Source: Streptomyces sp. A0642 (GTDB taxonomy: Bacteria; Actinomycetota; Actinomycetes; Streptomycetales; Streptomycetaceae). Taken from it: 64,000 nucleotides of DNA. Under the pieces are notes generated by a model that saw only the letters and a list, made by a program, of their open reading frames with translations, was not told where the DNA came from and searched no databases. Shown in pieces: positions 1 to 9,672 of the stretch; the first letter of the stretch is position 1; each line of letters opens with the position of its first letter. Position numbers and translations under genes: made by a program. The stretch is from contig NZ_SSBL01000034.1 in assembly GCF_004795105.1 (NCBI RefSeq), positions 1-64,000 on the forward strand, given 5' to 3'.

Positions 1-128
1 GTAGTAGGTGCGGTCGGTTTCTTTGCCCGCCATCAGCTCGGCCACGGGCCCGTAATCGGCCTCGTGGCCTTCCTTCGCCGACTTGAAGTCCGCGGCCATT
101 TCCTCGGCCTCGTTGGCGAGCGATTCCC
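1..128 (-). CDS. Partial unidentified coding fragment abutting the PKS
   Basis: Read on the minus strand, these bases form one open frame with strong G/C third-position bias. It encodes a charged helical stretch (…NEAEEMAADFKSAKEG… through …ELMAGKETDRTYY). Neither end is present. The plus strand does not resemble the ketosynthase sequence that should precede the LGDPIEA motif beginning near base 129. I do not recognise the protein. It is either the edge of another gene brought next to the PKS by recombination, or a chimeric assembly junction. Confidence 0.35.
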
Positions 129-3100
129 GGCTCGGTGACCCGATCGAGGCCAACGCGCTGCTGGCCACCTACGGCCAGGACCGCGTCGAGCCGCTGCGGC
201 TCGGATCGATCAAGTCGAACATCGGCCACACCCAGGCCGCCGCCGGTGTCGCGGGCATCATCAAGATGCTGATGGCGATGCGTCACGCGGAGCTTCCGGC
301 GACGCTGCACGTGAACGAGCCGACGCCGCACGTCGACTGGTCCACCGGTGCGGTGGAGCTGATCACCGAGCACGGCGCCTGGCCGCAGATGGCGCGACCG
401 CGCCGCGCGGCCGTCTCCTCGTTCGGCATCAGCGGTACGAACGCGCACGTGGTCCTGGAACAAAGGCCGGAGCCGGTCATGGCCGCCCAGCCCGCGGTGG
501 CGGGGCTTCCGCTGGTGGTCTCGGCGAAGAACGAGGCGGCCCTCGCCGCCCGGGCCGGCCAGATACGTGAGCTGCTTGACTCGCAGAACACCGACCCGGC
601 ACGCGTGGCGTCGGCTCTCGCCACCCGCGTCCCGCACCTCCCCTTCCGGGCGACGGTCACGGGCGCCGGCCGGGACGAGCTGCTGGCGGGCCTCGACGCG
701 CTGGCCTCCGGCTCGACCGCGCCGAACCTGGTGCAGGGCACCGCCGCGGGCACCGGCAAGACGGTGTTCGTGTTCCCCGGACAGGGCTCGCAGTGGCAGG
801 GCATGGCCCTGGAGCTCTTCGACTCCTCCCCGGTGTTCGCCGCCCGGCTCATGGAGTGCGAGCAGGCGCTCGCACCGTTCACCGACTGGTCGCTGCTGGA
901 CGTGCTGCGCGCAGTGGAGGGCGCGCCCGGATTCGACCGGGTGGACGTGGTGCAACCGGCGCTGTGGGCCGTGATGGTGTCCCTGGCCGCGCTGTGGCGC
1001 TCGGTGGGCATCGAGCCGGACGCGGTGATCGGCCACTCGCAAGGCGAGATCGCAGCGGCCGCGGTGGCCGGCGCGCTGTCGCTGGACGACGCGGCGAAGG
1101 TCGTGGCGCTGCGCAGCCGGGCGATCGTGAAGCTGGCGGGCACGGGCGGCATGGTCTCGGTGGCCCTGCCCGCCGACGAGGTCCGCGCACTCATCACCCG
1201 CTGGGACGGCGCCATCGACATCGCCGCACACAACGGTCCGCGCTCCGTCGTGGTCGCCGGAGAGGTGACCGCTCTCGACGAGCTGGTCGCCCACTGCAAG
1301 GACAACAAGATGCGCGCCAAGCGCATCCCGGTCGACTACGCCTCCCACTCCGCGCACGTCGAGAGCCTGCGGGACGAACTTCTCGACGCCCTGTCCTCGC
1401 TCACTCCGCGCGCGGTCGAGGTCCCCTTCCTCTCCACCGTCACCGGTCAGCCGCTGGAGGGCACGGAGCTCGACGGCGCCTACTGGTTCCGCAACCTCCG
1501 CAGGACCGTCCAGCTGGAGGAGGCCACCCGGACGCTGCTCGACCAGGGCCACCGTGTCTTCATCGAGGCCAGCGCCCACCCGGTGCTGACCATCGCGCTC
1601 CAGGAGACGATCGACGACACGACCCACGACAGCGCCGTCACCGTGCCCTCGCTCCACCGTTTCGAAGGCGGACTCGACGACTTCCTCGCCTCCGCGGCGC
1701 AGGCCCACGTCTCGGGCGCCCCGCTCGACTGGACCGCGGTGCTCGGCGGCCCCGGCGCGGTCGTCGACCTGCCGACCTACCCCTTCCAGCGCCGGCGCCA
1801 CTGGCTGGAGGGCCCGGTGACGGCCGGGGACGCGGGCGGGCTCGGCATGGCCGCCGAGCGGCACCCGCTCGTCGGCGCCGCGCTCTGGCTGGCCGACGCG
1901 GACAGGCTGGTCCTCAGCAGCAGGATCGCCCTGAACACCCACCCCTGGCTGGCCGACCACGCCGTGGCCGGCACCGTACTGCTCCCCGGCACCGCGTTCG
2001 TGGACCTCGCCATCCGGGCGGGCGACCACACGGGCCTCGACCAGCTCGACGAACTGACCCTCCAGGCACCGCTGGTGCTGTCCGGCCGAGGTGCGGTACA
2101 GCTCCAGGCCGTCGTCGACGCCCCGGACGAGGAGGGCCGGCGCGCGCTGTCGGTGCACTCCCGCCCGGAACCCGACTCCGACGACGCCCTGAGCCACCCG
2201 TGGACCCTCCACGCCACCGGCGTACTGGGCCACGCGGAAGGACCCCCCGACGTACCGGCCGACACCGCCTGGCCGCCGGCCGGCGCCGAGCCGGTCGACC
2301 TGACGGCGGCGTACGACACGCTCGCCGAGCGGGGCTTCCACTACGGGCCCGCCTTCCAGGGCCTGCGGGCGCTGTGGCGCACCGGCCGGGAGACCTTCGC
2401 CGAGGTCGCGCTCCCGGACGGCGTCTCCCCGGGAGAGTTCGGGATTCACCCGGCCCTCCTCGACGCCGCCCTGCACCCGCTGGCTCTCGCGGCCGACGGC
2501 CGCCTGGTGCTGCCGTTCGCCTGGACCGGCGTCCGGCTGCACGCGGCGAACGCCAGCGTGCTGAGGGTACGGATCACCCCGGAGGGTTCGGGCGCCGCCC
2601 TGTCCCTCGCCGACGCGAGCGGAGCGCCGATCGCCTCGGTGCGGACGCTCGGCCTGCGGGCCGTGGACCCCGCGCAGCTGACCGGCTCGGGCACCTCCCG
2701 GCGGCCGGTGCTCCAGGTGGAGTGGACGGCCGCTCCCAAGGCCGCCCCGGCCGCCGGGTGGGCCGTCCTCGACGACAAGGACCACGGTCTGCCCGCCCCC
2801 GGCGGCAGGTACGCGGACATCGCCGGCATCGTCGGGAACCCGCCGCTGGTCGTGGTCCCCCTCCCGGGCGAGAACGGCCCCGGCGCCGTGGCACACCAGG
2901 CTCTGCGGCTGGCCCAGGAATGGCTGGCCGAGGACCGGTTCGCCGGCTCGCGCCTGGTGTTCCTGACCCGTGACGCGACCACCGCCCGCACGGAGGCCGG
3001 ACTCGCTTCGGCTCCCGTCTGGGGTCTCGTGCGTACCGCCATGACCGAGCACCCCGACCGGTTCGGCCTGCTGGACCTGACGGACCAGGACCTCTCCGAG

Positions 3101-6100
3101 GCCGAGCTCGGCCTCGCACTGGGCGTACCGGACGGGCAGGTGAGCCTGCGCGACGGGGCGTTGTTCGTACCCCGGCTGGTCAGGTCGCCCGAGGCGGACG
3201 ACACCGTGCCCGCCCTGAACCCCGAGGGCACTGTCCTCATCACGGGCGCCACCGGCACCCTGGGGCAGCTTTTCGCCCGCCACCTCGTCGCCGAACACGG
3301 TGTACGGCATCTGCTGCTGGCGAGCCGCCGGGGCCGGGACGCGGCGGGCATGCTGGAGCTGGAGGCCGAACTCACGGCCCACGGAGCCTGCGTGTCCGTG
3401 GTCGCCTGCGACACGGCCGACCGTGCTTCGCTCGCCGCGATGCTGGACGCGATCCCCGCACCGCACCCGCTCAGCGCGGTCCTGCACACCGCCGGCGTCC
3501 TCGACGACGGCACCCTGCACGCCCTCACGGCCGGACAGCTCGACACCGTCCTGCGCCCCAAGGTCGATGCCGCACGGCACCTGCACGAGCTGACGGCCGG
3601 CCTGGACCTGGACGCGTTCGTCCTGTTCTCCTCGCTGGCCGGCACGGTCGGCACCCCGGGACAGGCCAACTACGCCGCGGCCAACACCTACCTGGACGCC
3701 CTCGCGCAGCACCGCCAGGCCCTGGGCCTGCCCGGTACGTCGCTGGCCTGGGGCCTGTGGGCCGAGGGCAGCGGGATGACCGGCCACCTGACCGACGCCG
3801 ACCTCGCCCGCATGTCCCGGGGCGGCATCGCCCCCATCGGCAGCGAACAGGGCCTTGCCCTGTTCGACGCGGCCCTCGCCACCCGCCGGCCGGTACTCGT
3901 ACCGGCGCTGCTCGACTACACCGGACTGCGGGCCCAGAACGAGGACGGCACGCTGCCGGCGATCTTCCGCAGCCTGGTGGTGCGGCGCGCCGCCGCCGGC
4001 GAAAAGCCGGGCGGCAACACCCTCCGGGAACGCCTGGCACCCCTGCCCCCCCAGGACCAGGAGCGCACGCTCCTCGAACTGGTCCGAGGCGTGGTGGCCT
4101 CCGTACTGGGGTACACCGACGCCGGCCAGGTCGCACCCGACCGGGCCTTCAACGAGCTGGGCTTCGACTCGCTCAAGGCGGTGGAACTCCGCAACCGGCT
4201 GAACGCGGCCACCGGCTTGAAGCTGGCCGCGACGCTGGTGTTCGACCACCCGAGCACCAGTGAGCTGGCCGGCTTCCTGAGGACCGAACTGCTGGGCAGC
4301 CCGGCCGCCGCCCCGGCCCAGACCGAACCCGCCCACACCGGACCGGCCGCCGGCGCCTCCGACGATCCGATCGCGATCGTCGCGATGGCCTGCCGCTACC
4401 CCGGTGAGGCCGGCTCCCCGGAGGAGCTGTGGACGCTGCTGTCCGACGAGCGGGACGCCATCGGCCCCTTCCCGGCCGACCGGGGCTGGGATCTGGAGAG
4501 CCTGTACGACGCGGACCCCGATCACACGGGCACCTCGTACACCCGGCACGGCGGATTCCTCTACGAGGCACCGCAGTTCGACCCCGACCTCTTCGGGGTC
4601 AGCGCACGGGAGGCCACCGCCATCGACCCCCAGCAGCGACTCCTGCTGGAGATCTGCTGGGAGGCCTTCGAGCGCGCGGGCATCGACCCCACCTCCCTCA
4701 AGGGCACCCAGACCGGTGTGTTCGCCGGCGTCATGGCCAACGACTACGCAGCACGCCTCAAGGACACCCCCGAGGGGATGGAGGGCTACCTGTCGGTCGG
4801 CAGCACGGTCAGTGTCGCCTCCGGCCGCATCGCCTACACCTTCGGCCTGCAGGGCCCGGCGATCACCGTCGACACCGCCTGCTCCTCCTCGCTCGTCTCC
4901 CTCCACCTCGCCGCCCAGGCACTGCGCAACGGCGAATGCGAGCTGGCCCTGGCCGGCGGCGTGACCGTGCTGGCCGCGCCCACCCTGTTCGTCGAGTTCA
5001 GCCGGCAGCGCGGCCTGGCACCGGACGGCCGGTGCAAGTCCTTCTCCGCGCGGGCGGACGGGGCGGCCTGGGCCGAAGGCGCCGGAGTCCTCCTGCTGGA
5101 GCGGCTCTCCGACGCCCGGCGCAACGGCCGCCGGATCCTCGGCGTGATCCGTGGAACCGCCGTCAACCAGGACGGCGCGAGCAACGGCCTCACCGCCCCC
5201 AACGGCCCCTCCCAGGAACGGGTGATCCGCCAGGCGCTGACCAACGCGGGCCTGACCACCGCGGACGTCGACGCGCTGGAGGCCCACGGCACCGGCACCA
5301 CACTGGGCGACCCGATCGAGGCCCGGGCCGTACTCGCCACCTACGGGCAGGAGCGTACGTCCCCCCTGCTGATGGGCTCCCTGAAGTCCAACATCGGACA
5401 CTCCCAGGCCGCCGCCGGAGTGGCCGGCGTCATCAAGATGGTCAAGGCGATGGAGCACGGCGTGCTTCCCAAGAGCCTCCACATCGACGAGCCCAGCCCG
5501 CACGTGGACTGGTCCGCGGGCGAGGTGGAACTGCTCACCGAGGCGGTGCCGTGGCCCGAGACCGGCCGGCCGCGCCGCGCGGGCGTGTCCTCCTTCGGCA
5601 TCAGCGGCACCAATGCCCACGTCATCGTGGAGCAGCCGCCGGCCGAGGAGACATCCCAGGCGGCCGAGCCGATGCCGGTCGTGCCACTGCTGCTGTCCGG
5701 GCACAACGACGCCGCCCTGCTGGCACAGGCCGGCCAGGTGGGCGCGGCGCTCGCCGACGCCGGGCCGCAGGACCTGGCGGCGACGGGCCGGACCCTGGCC
5801 GTCGGACGCGCCGGCCTCCCGCACCGCGCCGTGGTGGTGGCCGCCACCACCGCCGAAGCGGCCGACGCACTCGCGGCACCGGCCGTGCGGGGCACACCCG
5901 TGGACGGGCGCACCGCCTTCCTGTTCACCGGCCAGGGCAGCCAGCGGCTCGGCATGGGCCGGGAGCTGTACACCGCCTACCCCGCCTACGCCCAGGCCCT
6001 GGACGCCGTATGCGCGGAGCTCGACCCATGGCTGGGCGAACCGCTCCTCGACATCCTCTTCGGTGCGGACCCGGCGCCGCTGGACCGGACCGGCTACGCG

Positions 6101-9100
6101 CAGCCCGCCCTCTTCGCCACCGAGGTCGCCCTCTTCCGGCTCCTCGAACACTGGGGCGTACGGCCGGACTTCCTCGCGGGTCACTCCATTGGTGAGCTGG
6201 CCGCCGCGCACGTCGCCGGCGTCCTCTCGCTGGCGGACGCGGCGCGGCTCGTCGCCGCCCGCGGCCGGCTGATGCAGGCACTGCCCGGCGGCGGCGCGAT
6301 GCTCGCCGTACAGGCCGGGGAGCAGGAGGTGCTGCCGCTGCTCGCCGGCCGGGAGGACCTGCTGGACATCGCCGCCGTCAACGGCCCCGCCTCCGTGGTG
6401 CTCTCGGGCGACGCGGAAGCCGTCGAGGCCGTCGGCGCCGAACTCTCCGCCCGGGGGCGCAAGACCAAGCGGCTGCGCGTCAGCCACGCCTTCCACTCCC
6501 CGCACATGGACGCGATGCTCGACGAGTTCCGGATGGTCGCCAAGGGGCTCACGTTCACCGCGCCGGTCATCCCGATCGTCTCCACCCTGACCGGTCAGCC
6601 GGTCGGCGCCGGGGAACTGACCACGCCCGAGTACTGGGTCCGGCACGTCCGCCGGCCCGTGCGCTTCCTGGACGCGGCACGCGCCCTGGAGGCCGAAGGC
6701 GTACGGACCTTCCTGGAACTGGGCCCCGACGGCGTGCTCAGCGCGATGGGACAGGACTTCCTGGACGCGCAATCGCTCCTTATCCCGCTGCTGCGCGCCG
6801 GGCGCCCCGAGCCGCACACCGCCGTCACCGCCCTGGCCCACGCCCACGTACGGGGCGTGCCGGTCCACTGGCCCGCACTGTTCGGCGAGAACACCGGACC
6901 CGCAGCGGACCTGCCGACCTACCCCTTCCAGCGCCGGCGTTACTGGCTCACGGAAGGACCCGGCGGCGACAACGTCACCTCGGCCGGACTCGACTCCGCC
7001 CGGCACCCGCTGCTCGGGGCCGCGGTGCCGCTCGCGGACTCCGACGGCGTCCTGTTCACCGGCCGGATCACGGCCCGCAGCCACCCCTGGCTCGCCGACC
7101 ACACCGTCGCGGGCACCCTGCTGGTCCCCGGCACGGCCCTGGTGGACCTCGCGCTCCACGCGGGCGCCGCACTCGGCTGCGAGCACCTGGAGGAACTCAC
7201 CCTCCAGGCACCCCTGGCCCTCCCCGACGAGGGCGCGCTCCAGCTCCAGATCACCATCGGCGGCCCCGACGCGGACGGCCGCAGGCCCGTCGCCGTCCAC
7301 TCGCGCGCAGAGGGAGAACAGGAGGACACGGCCTGGAACCGGCACGCCACCGGAACCGTGACGGCCGCCCTCACCGCCGTACCCGGACCCGATCTCGCGT
7401 CCTGGCCGCCGGCCGGCGCCGAACCCCAGCCGGTCGATGACCTGTACGACCGTCTCGCGGACCAGGGCTACGGTTACGGCCCCGCCTTCCAGGGCCTCCA
7501 GGCGGCATGGCGCTCGGGCGACGACCTCTACGCCGAGGTACGGCCGCCCGCCGACCCCGACGGATTCGCCCTGCACCCGGCAGTGTTCGACGCCGCGCTG
7601 CACGCACTGCTCCTGGAGGATTCGGCCGGACTCCGGCTGCCCTTCTCCTTCGGCGGCGTCCGGCTGACCGGGACCCGGAGCGGCACCGGCACCCTGCGGG
7701 TCAAGCTGTCGGCCGGCCCGGACGCGACGGTCGCGGTCGACATCGCGGACGAGACGGGTGCACCGGTGGCCACCGTCGCCTCGCTCGCCCTGCGCGCCCT
7801 GCCGGCGGGGACCGCGCTGACCCGGCCCCGCGATCAGCACGTGTACGCGGTGGAGCGGGCCGGTACGGAACTCTCCGCCGCCGGCGACCGGGGCATCGTG
7901 GTCCTCGGCGAGACCGCCCTCGGACTCGCCGCCCCGCACCACCGCGGTCTCGCCGAACTGGCCGCCGCGACGGCCGACGGCGCGGCCGCACCCGACGTCG
8001 TCGTCCTTCCCGTGGCCCCGGCCCCCGTCCACGAGACCGGCCGGGTCACCCAGGAAGTGCTGGCGGTCCTGCGGCAGTGGCTCGCCCCCGACGCGCCGGC
8101 CGGAGCACGGCTCGCCGTGGTGAGCACCGGGGAACTGGCGCACAGCGCGCTGTCCGGACTGATGCGGACCGCCGAGTCGGAACACCCGGGACGCTTCCAG
8201 CACGTGATCACGGACGGCCTGCCGGCCTCCCGCGAACTGCTGGCCGCGGCCCTGGCCGACCCCCGTCCGCAGCTCGAACTGCACCGGGGACAGGCCTACG
8301 TGACCAGACTCGCCAAGGTCCCGCACCCGGTGCCGGCCCCGGACACCGGCGACGTGTTCGACCCGGAACACACGGTGCTGATCACCGGCGGCACCGGCGC
8401 GCTCGGAGCCCAGGTCGCCCGCCACCTGGTGACCGGCCGAGGCGCCCGCCACCTGCTGCTCACCAGCCGGCGGGGCGGGGCCCAGGAACTGGTCGCCGAA
8501 CTGACGGGACTCGGTGCGCGGGTACGGGTCGCGGCATGCGACGCGGCCGACCGCGACGCCCTGGCGGCGCTGCTCGCCTCGGTCCCGGACACCCACCCGC
8601 TCACCGCGGTCGTGCACGCGGCCGGAGTCGTCGAGGACAGCACACTGGAGGCCCTGAGCCCGCAGAGCCTGTCCCGGGTCCTGCGGCCGAAGGTGGAAGC
8701 CGCCTGGAACCTGCACGAGTTGACCGCCGGACTGGACCTGACGGACTTCGTTCTCTTCTCCTCCGTCGCCGGCCTGGTGGGCAACGCCGGACAGGCCAAC
8801 TACGCCGCGGGCAACACCTTCCTGGACGCGCTTGCCGCACACCGGCACGCCGAGGGCCTGCCCGCCGTGTCCCTCGCCTGGGGCATGTGGCAGGACGGCA
8901 TGGCGAACGACCTCGACGATGCCGACCGGGCCCGGCTCGCCCGCAACGGGATCCTGCCGATGCCGGCCGGCCAGGCCCTGGCCGCCCTCGACACGGTCCT
9001 GACCGCAGCCGGCGCACCACGGCCCGGCGCCGACGCGGTGCCGGGTCCGGTGCTCGCCCCGGTGGCGCTCGACCTCGCGGCCCTGCGCGGCCTCGGCGAC

Positions 9101-9670
9101 GCACTGCCCGAGCTGTACCGGGGCTTGGTGCGCACCGGACGCCGGACCCCCCGGCCCACCTCCGCTCCGGCACCGATCCCGCTGGCGCAGCGGCTCTCCG
9201 GCCTGGACGGGGAGGAGCAGCAGCACCTGCTGCTCGACTTCGTCAGGGAACAGGTCGGCATCGTCCTCGCCCACCCGGCCCCGCGGACGATCGACGTCCA
9301 GTGCGGACTGCTGGACCTGGGCCTGGACTCCCTCACCGCGGTCGAACTGCGCAACCGGCTGAACATCGCCACCGGACTGCGCCTGCCCAGCACGCTCGTC
9401 TTCGACCACCCGAGCACCCGGGCCATCGCCGCGTACCTGCAAGGCGAACTGGCCGGCGAAACGCCGGACCCGGTCCAGGCGGCCCTGGACGTACTGGAGG
9501 CCGCTCTCTCGGCCGCAGGCCCGGCGGACGGCGACGGACAGGCAGGGACGTACGCCACGCGACTGCGCGGCCTGCTCCGCACGGTGGACGGCGGCCCCGA
9601 CGCCGCCGACATCGATCTGGCGAGCGACGACCAACTCTTCGCAGCACTCGACAATGAACTCGGCAGGTAG
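83..9670 (+). CDS. Type I polyketide synthase, two modules, 5'-truncated
   Basis: This gene extends and reduces a growing polyketide chain on a modular megasynthase. Domain order (residues counted from the TTG at 83): C-terminal KS piece (about 17-130), AT (FPGQGSQ near 230, GHSQGE near 317, YASHS near 420, the methylmalonyl-type signature), DH (HAVAG…P near 626), KR (LITGATG near 1052, LDD near 1142) and ACP (LGFDSL near 1361). Next comes a complete module: KS (DTACSSS near 1597), AT (GHSIGE, HAFHS near 2135, malonyl-type), DH (HTVAG near 2341), KR (near 2766, VED in place of LDD) and ACP (LGLDSL near 3080). A short C-terminal docking tail follows. No ER motif is seen. The TTG start is only where the frame opens: homology begins near base 129, so the KS active-site cysteine and the true start are lost. 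The next PKS starts 2 bp after the stop. Confidence 0.95.
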   Translation: MKSAAISSASLASDSRLGDPIEANALLATYGQDRVEPLRLGSIKSNIGHTQAAAGVAGIIKMLMAMRHAELPATLHVNEPTPHVDWSTGAVELITEHGAWPQMARPRRAAVSSFGISGTNAHVVLEQRPEPVMAAQPAVAGLPLVVSAKNEAALAARAGQIRELLDSQNTDPARVASALATRVPHLPFRATVTGAGRDELLAGLDALASGSTAPNLVQGTAAGTGKTVFVFPGQGSQWQGMALELFDSSPVFAARLMECEQALAPFTDWSLLDVLRAVEGAPGFDRVDVVQPALWAVMVSLAALWRSVGIEPDAVIGHSQGEIAAAAVAGALSLDDAAKVVALRSRAIVKLAGTGGMVSVALPADEVRALITRWDGAIDIAAHNGPRSVVVAGEVTALDELVAHCKDNKMRAKRIPVDYASHSAHVESLRDELLDALSSLTPRAVEVPFLSTVTGQPLEGTELDGAYWFRNLRRTVQLEEATRTLLDQGHRVFIEASAHPVLTIALQETIDDTTHDSAVTVPSLHRFEGGLDDFLASAAQAHVSGAPLDWTAVLGGPGAVVDLPTYPFQRRRHWLEGPVTAGDAGGLGMAAERHPLVGAALWLADADRLVLSSRIALNTHPWLADHAVAGTVLLPGTAFVDLAIRAGDHTGLDQLDELTLQAPLVLSGRGAVQLQAVVDAPDEEGRRALSVHSRPEPDSDDALSHPWTLHATGVLGHAEGPPDVPADTAWPPAGAEPVDLTAAYDTLAERGFHYGPAFQGLRALWRTGRETFAEVALPDGVSPGEFGIHPALLDAALHPLALAADGRLVLPFAWTGVRLHAANASVLRVRITPEGSGAALSLADASGAPIASVRTLGLRAVDPAQLTGSGTSRRPVLQVEWTAAPKAAPAAGWAVLDDKDHGLPAPGGRYADIAGIVGNPPLVVVPLPGENGPGAVAHQALRLAQEWLAEDRFAGSRLVFLTRDATTARTEAGLASAPVWGLVRTAMTEHPDRFGLLDLTDQDLSEAELGLALGVPDGQVSLRDGALFVPRLVRSPEADDTVPALNPEGTVLITGATGTLGQLFARHLVAEHGVRHLLLASRRGRDAAGMLELEAELTAHGACVSVVACDTADRASLAAMLDAIPAPHPLSAVLHTAGVLDDGTLHALTAGQLDTVLRPKVDAARHLHELTAGLDLDAFVLFSSLAGTVGTPGQANYAAANTYLDALAQHRQALGLPGTSLAWGLWAEGSGMTGHLTDADLARMSRGGIAPIGSEQGLALFDAALATRRPVLVPALLDYTGLRAQNEDGTLPAIFRSLVVRRAAAGEKPGGNTLRERLAPLPPQDQERTLLELVRGVVASVLGYTDAGQVAPDRAFNELGFDSLKAVELRNRLNAATGLKLAATLVFDHPSTSELAGFLRTELLGSPAAAPAQTEPAHTGPAAGASDDPIAIVAMACRYPGEAGSPEELWTLLSDERDAIGPFPADRGWDLESLYDADPDHTGTSYTRHGGFLYEAPQFDPDLFGVSAREATAIDPQQRLLLEICWEAFERAGIDPTSLKGTQTGVFAGVMANDYAARLKDTPEGMEGYLSVGSTVSVASGRIAYTFGLQGPAITVDTACSSSLVSLHLAAQALRNGECELALAGGVTVLAAPTLFVEFSRQRGLAPDGRCKSFSARADGAAWAEGAGVLLLERLSDARRNGRRILGVIRGTAVNQDGASNGLTAPNGPSQERVIRQALTNAGLTTADVDALEAHGTGTTLGDPIEARAVLATYGQERTSPLLMGSLKSNIGHSQAAAGVAGVIKMVKAMEHGVLPKSLHIDEPSPHVDWSAGEVELLTEAVPWPETGRPRRAGVSSFGISGTNAHVIVEQPPAEETSQAAEPMPVVPLLLSGHNDAALLAQAGQVGAALADAGPQDLAATGRTLAVGRAGLPHRAVVVAATTAEAADALAAPAVRGTPVDGRTAFLFTGQGSQRLGMGRELYTAYPAYAQALDAVCAELDPWLGEPLLDILFGADPAPLDRTGYAQPALFATEVALFRLLEHWGVRPDFLAGHSIGELAAAHVAGVLSLADAARLVAARGRLMQALPGGGAMLAVQAGEQEVLPLLAGREDLLDIAAVNGPASVVLSGDAEAVEAVGAELSARGRKTKRLRVSHAFHSPHMDAMLDEFRMVAKGLTFTAPVIPIVSTLTGQPVGAGELTTPEYWVRHVRRPVRFLDAARALEAEGVRTFLELGPDGVLSAMGQDFLDAQSLLIPLLRAGRPEPHTAVTALAHAHVRGVPVHWPALFGENTGPAADLPTYPFQRRRYWLTEGPGGDNVTSAGLDSARHPLLGAAVPLADSDGVLFTGRITARSHPWLADHTVAGTLLVPGTALVDLALHAGAALGCEHLEELTLQAPLALPDEGALQLQITIGGPDADGRRPVAVHSRAEGEQEDTAWNRHATGTVTAALTAVPGPDLASWPPAGAEPQPVDDLYDRLADQGYGYGPAFQGLQAAWRSGDDLYAEVRPPADPDGFALHPAVFDAALHALLLEDSAGLRLPFSFGGVRLTGTRSGTGTLRVKLSAGPDATVAVDIADETGAPVATVASLALRALPAGTALTRPRDQHVYAVERAGTELSAAGDRGIVVLGETALGLAAPHHRGLAELAAATADGAAAPDVVVLPVAPAPVHETGRVTQEVLAVLRQWLAPDAPAGARLAVVSTGELAHSALSGLMRTAESEHPGRFQHVITDGLPASRELLAAALADPRPQLELHRGQAYVTRLAKVPHPVPAPDTGDVFDPEHTVLITGGTGALGAQVARHLVTGRGARHLLLTSRRGGAQELVAELTGLGARVRVAACDAADRDALAALLASVPDTHPLTAVVHAAGVVEDSTLEALSPQSLSRVLRPKVEAAWNLHELTAGLDLTDFVLFSSVAGLVGNAGQANYAAGNTFLDALAAHRHAEGLPAVSLAWGMWQDGMANDLDDADRARLARNGILPMPAGQALAALDTVLTAAGAPRPGADAVPGPVLAPVALDLAALRGLGDALPELYRGLVRTGRRTPRPTSAPAPIPLAQRLSGLDGEEQQHLLLDFVREQVGIVLAHPAPRTIDVQCGLLDLGLDSLTAVELRNRLNIATGLRLPSTLVFDHPSTRAIAAYLQGELAGETPDPVQAALDVLEAALSAAGPADGDGQAGTYATRLRGLLRTVDGGPDAADIDLASDDQLFAALDNELGR

Positions 9671-9672
9671 AC

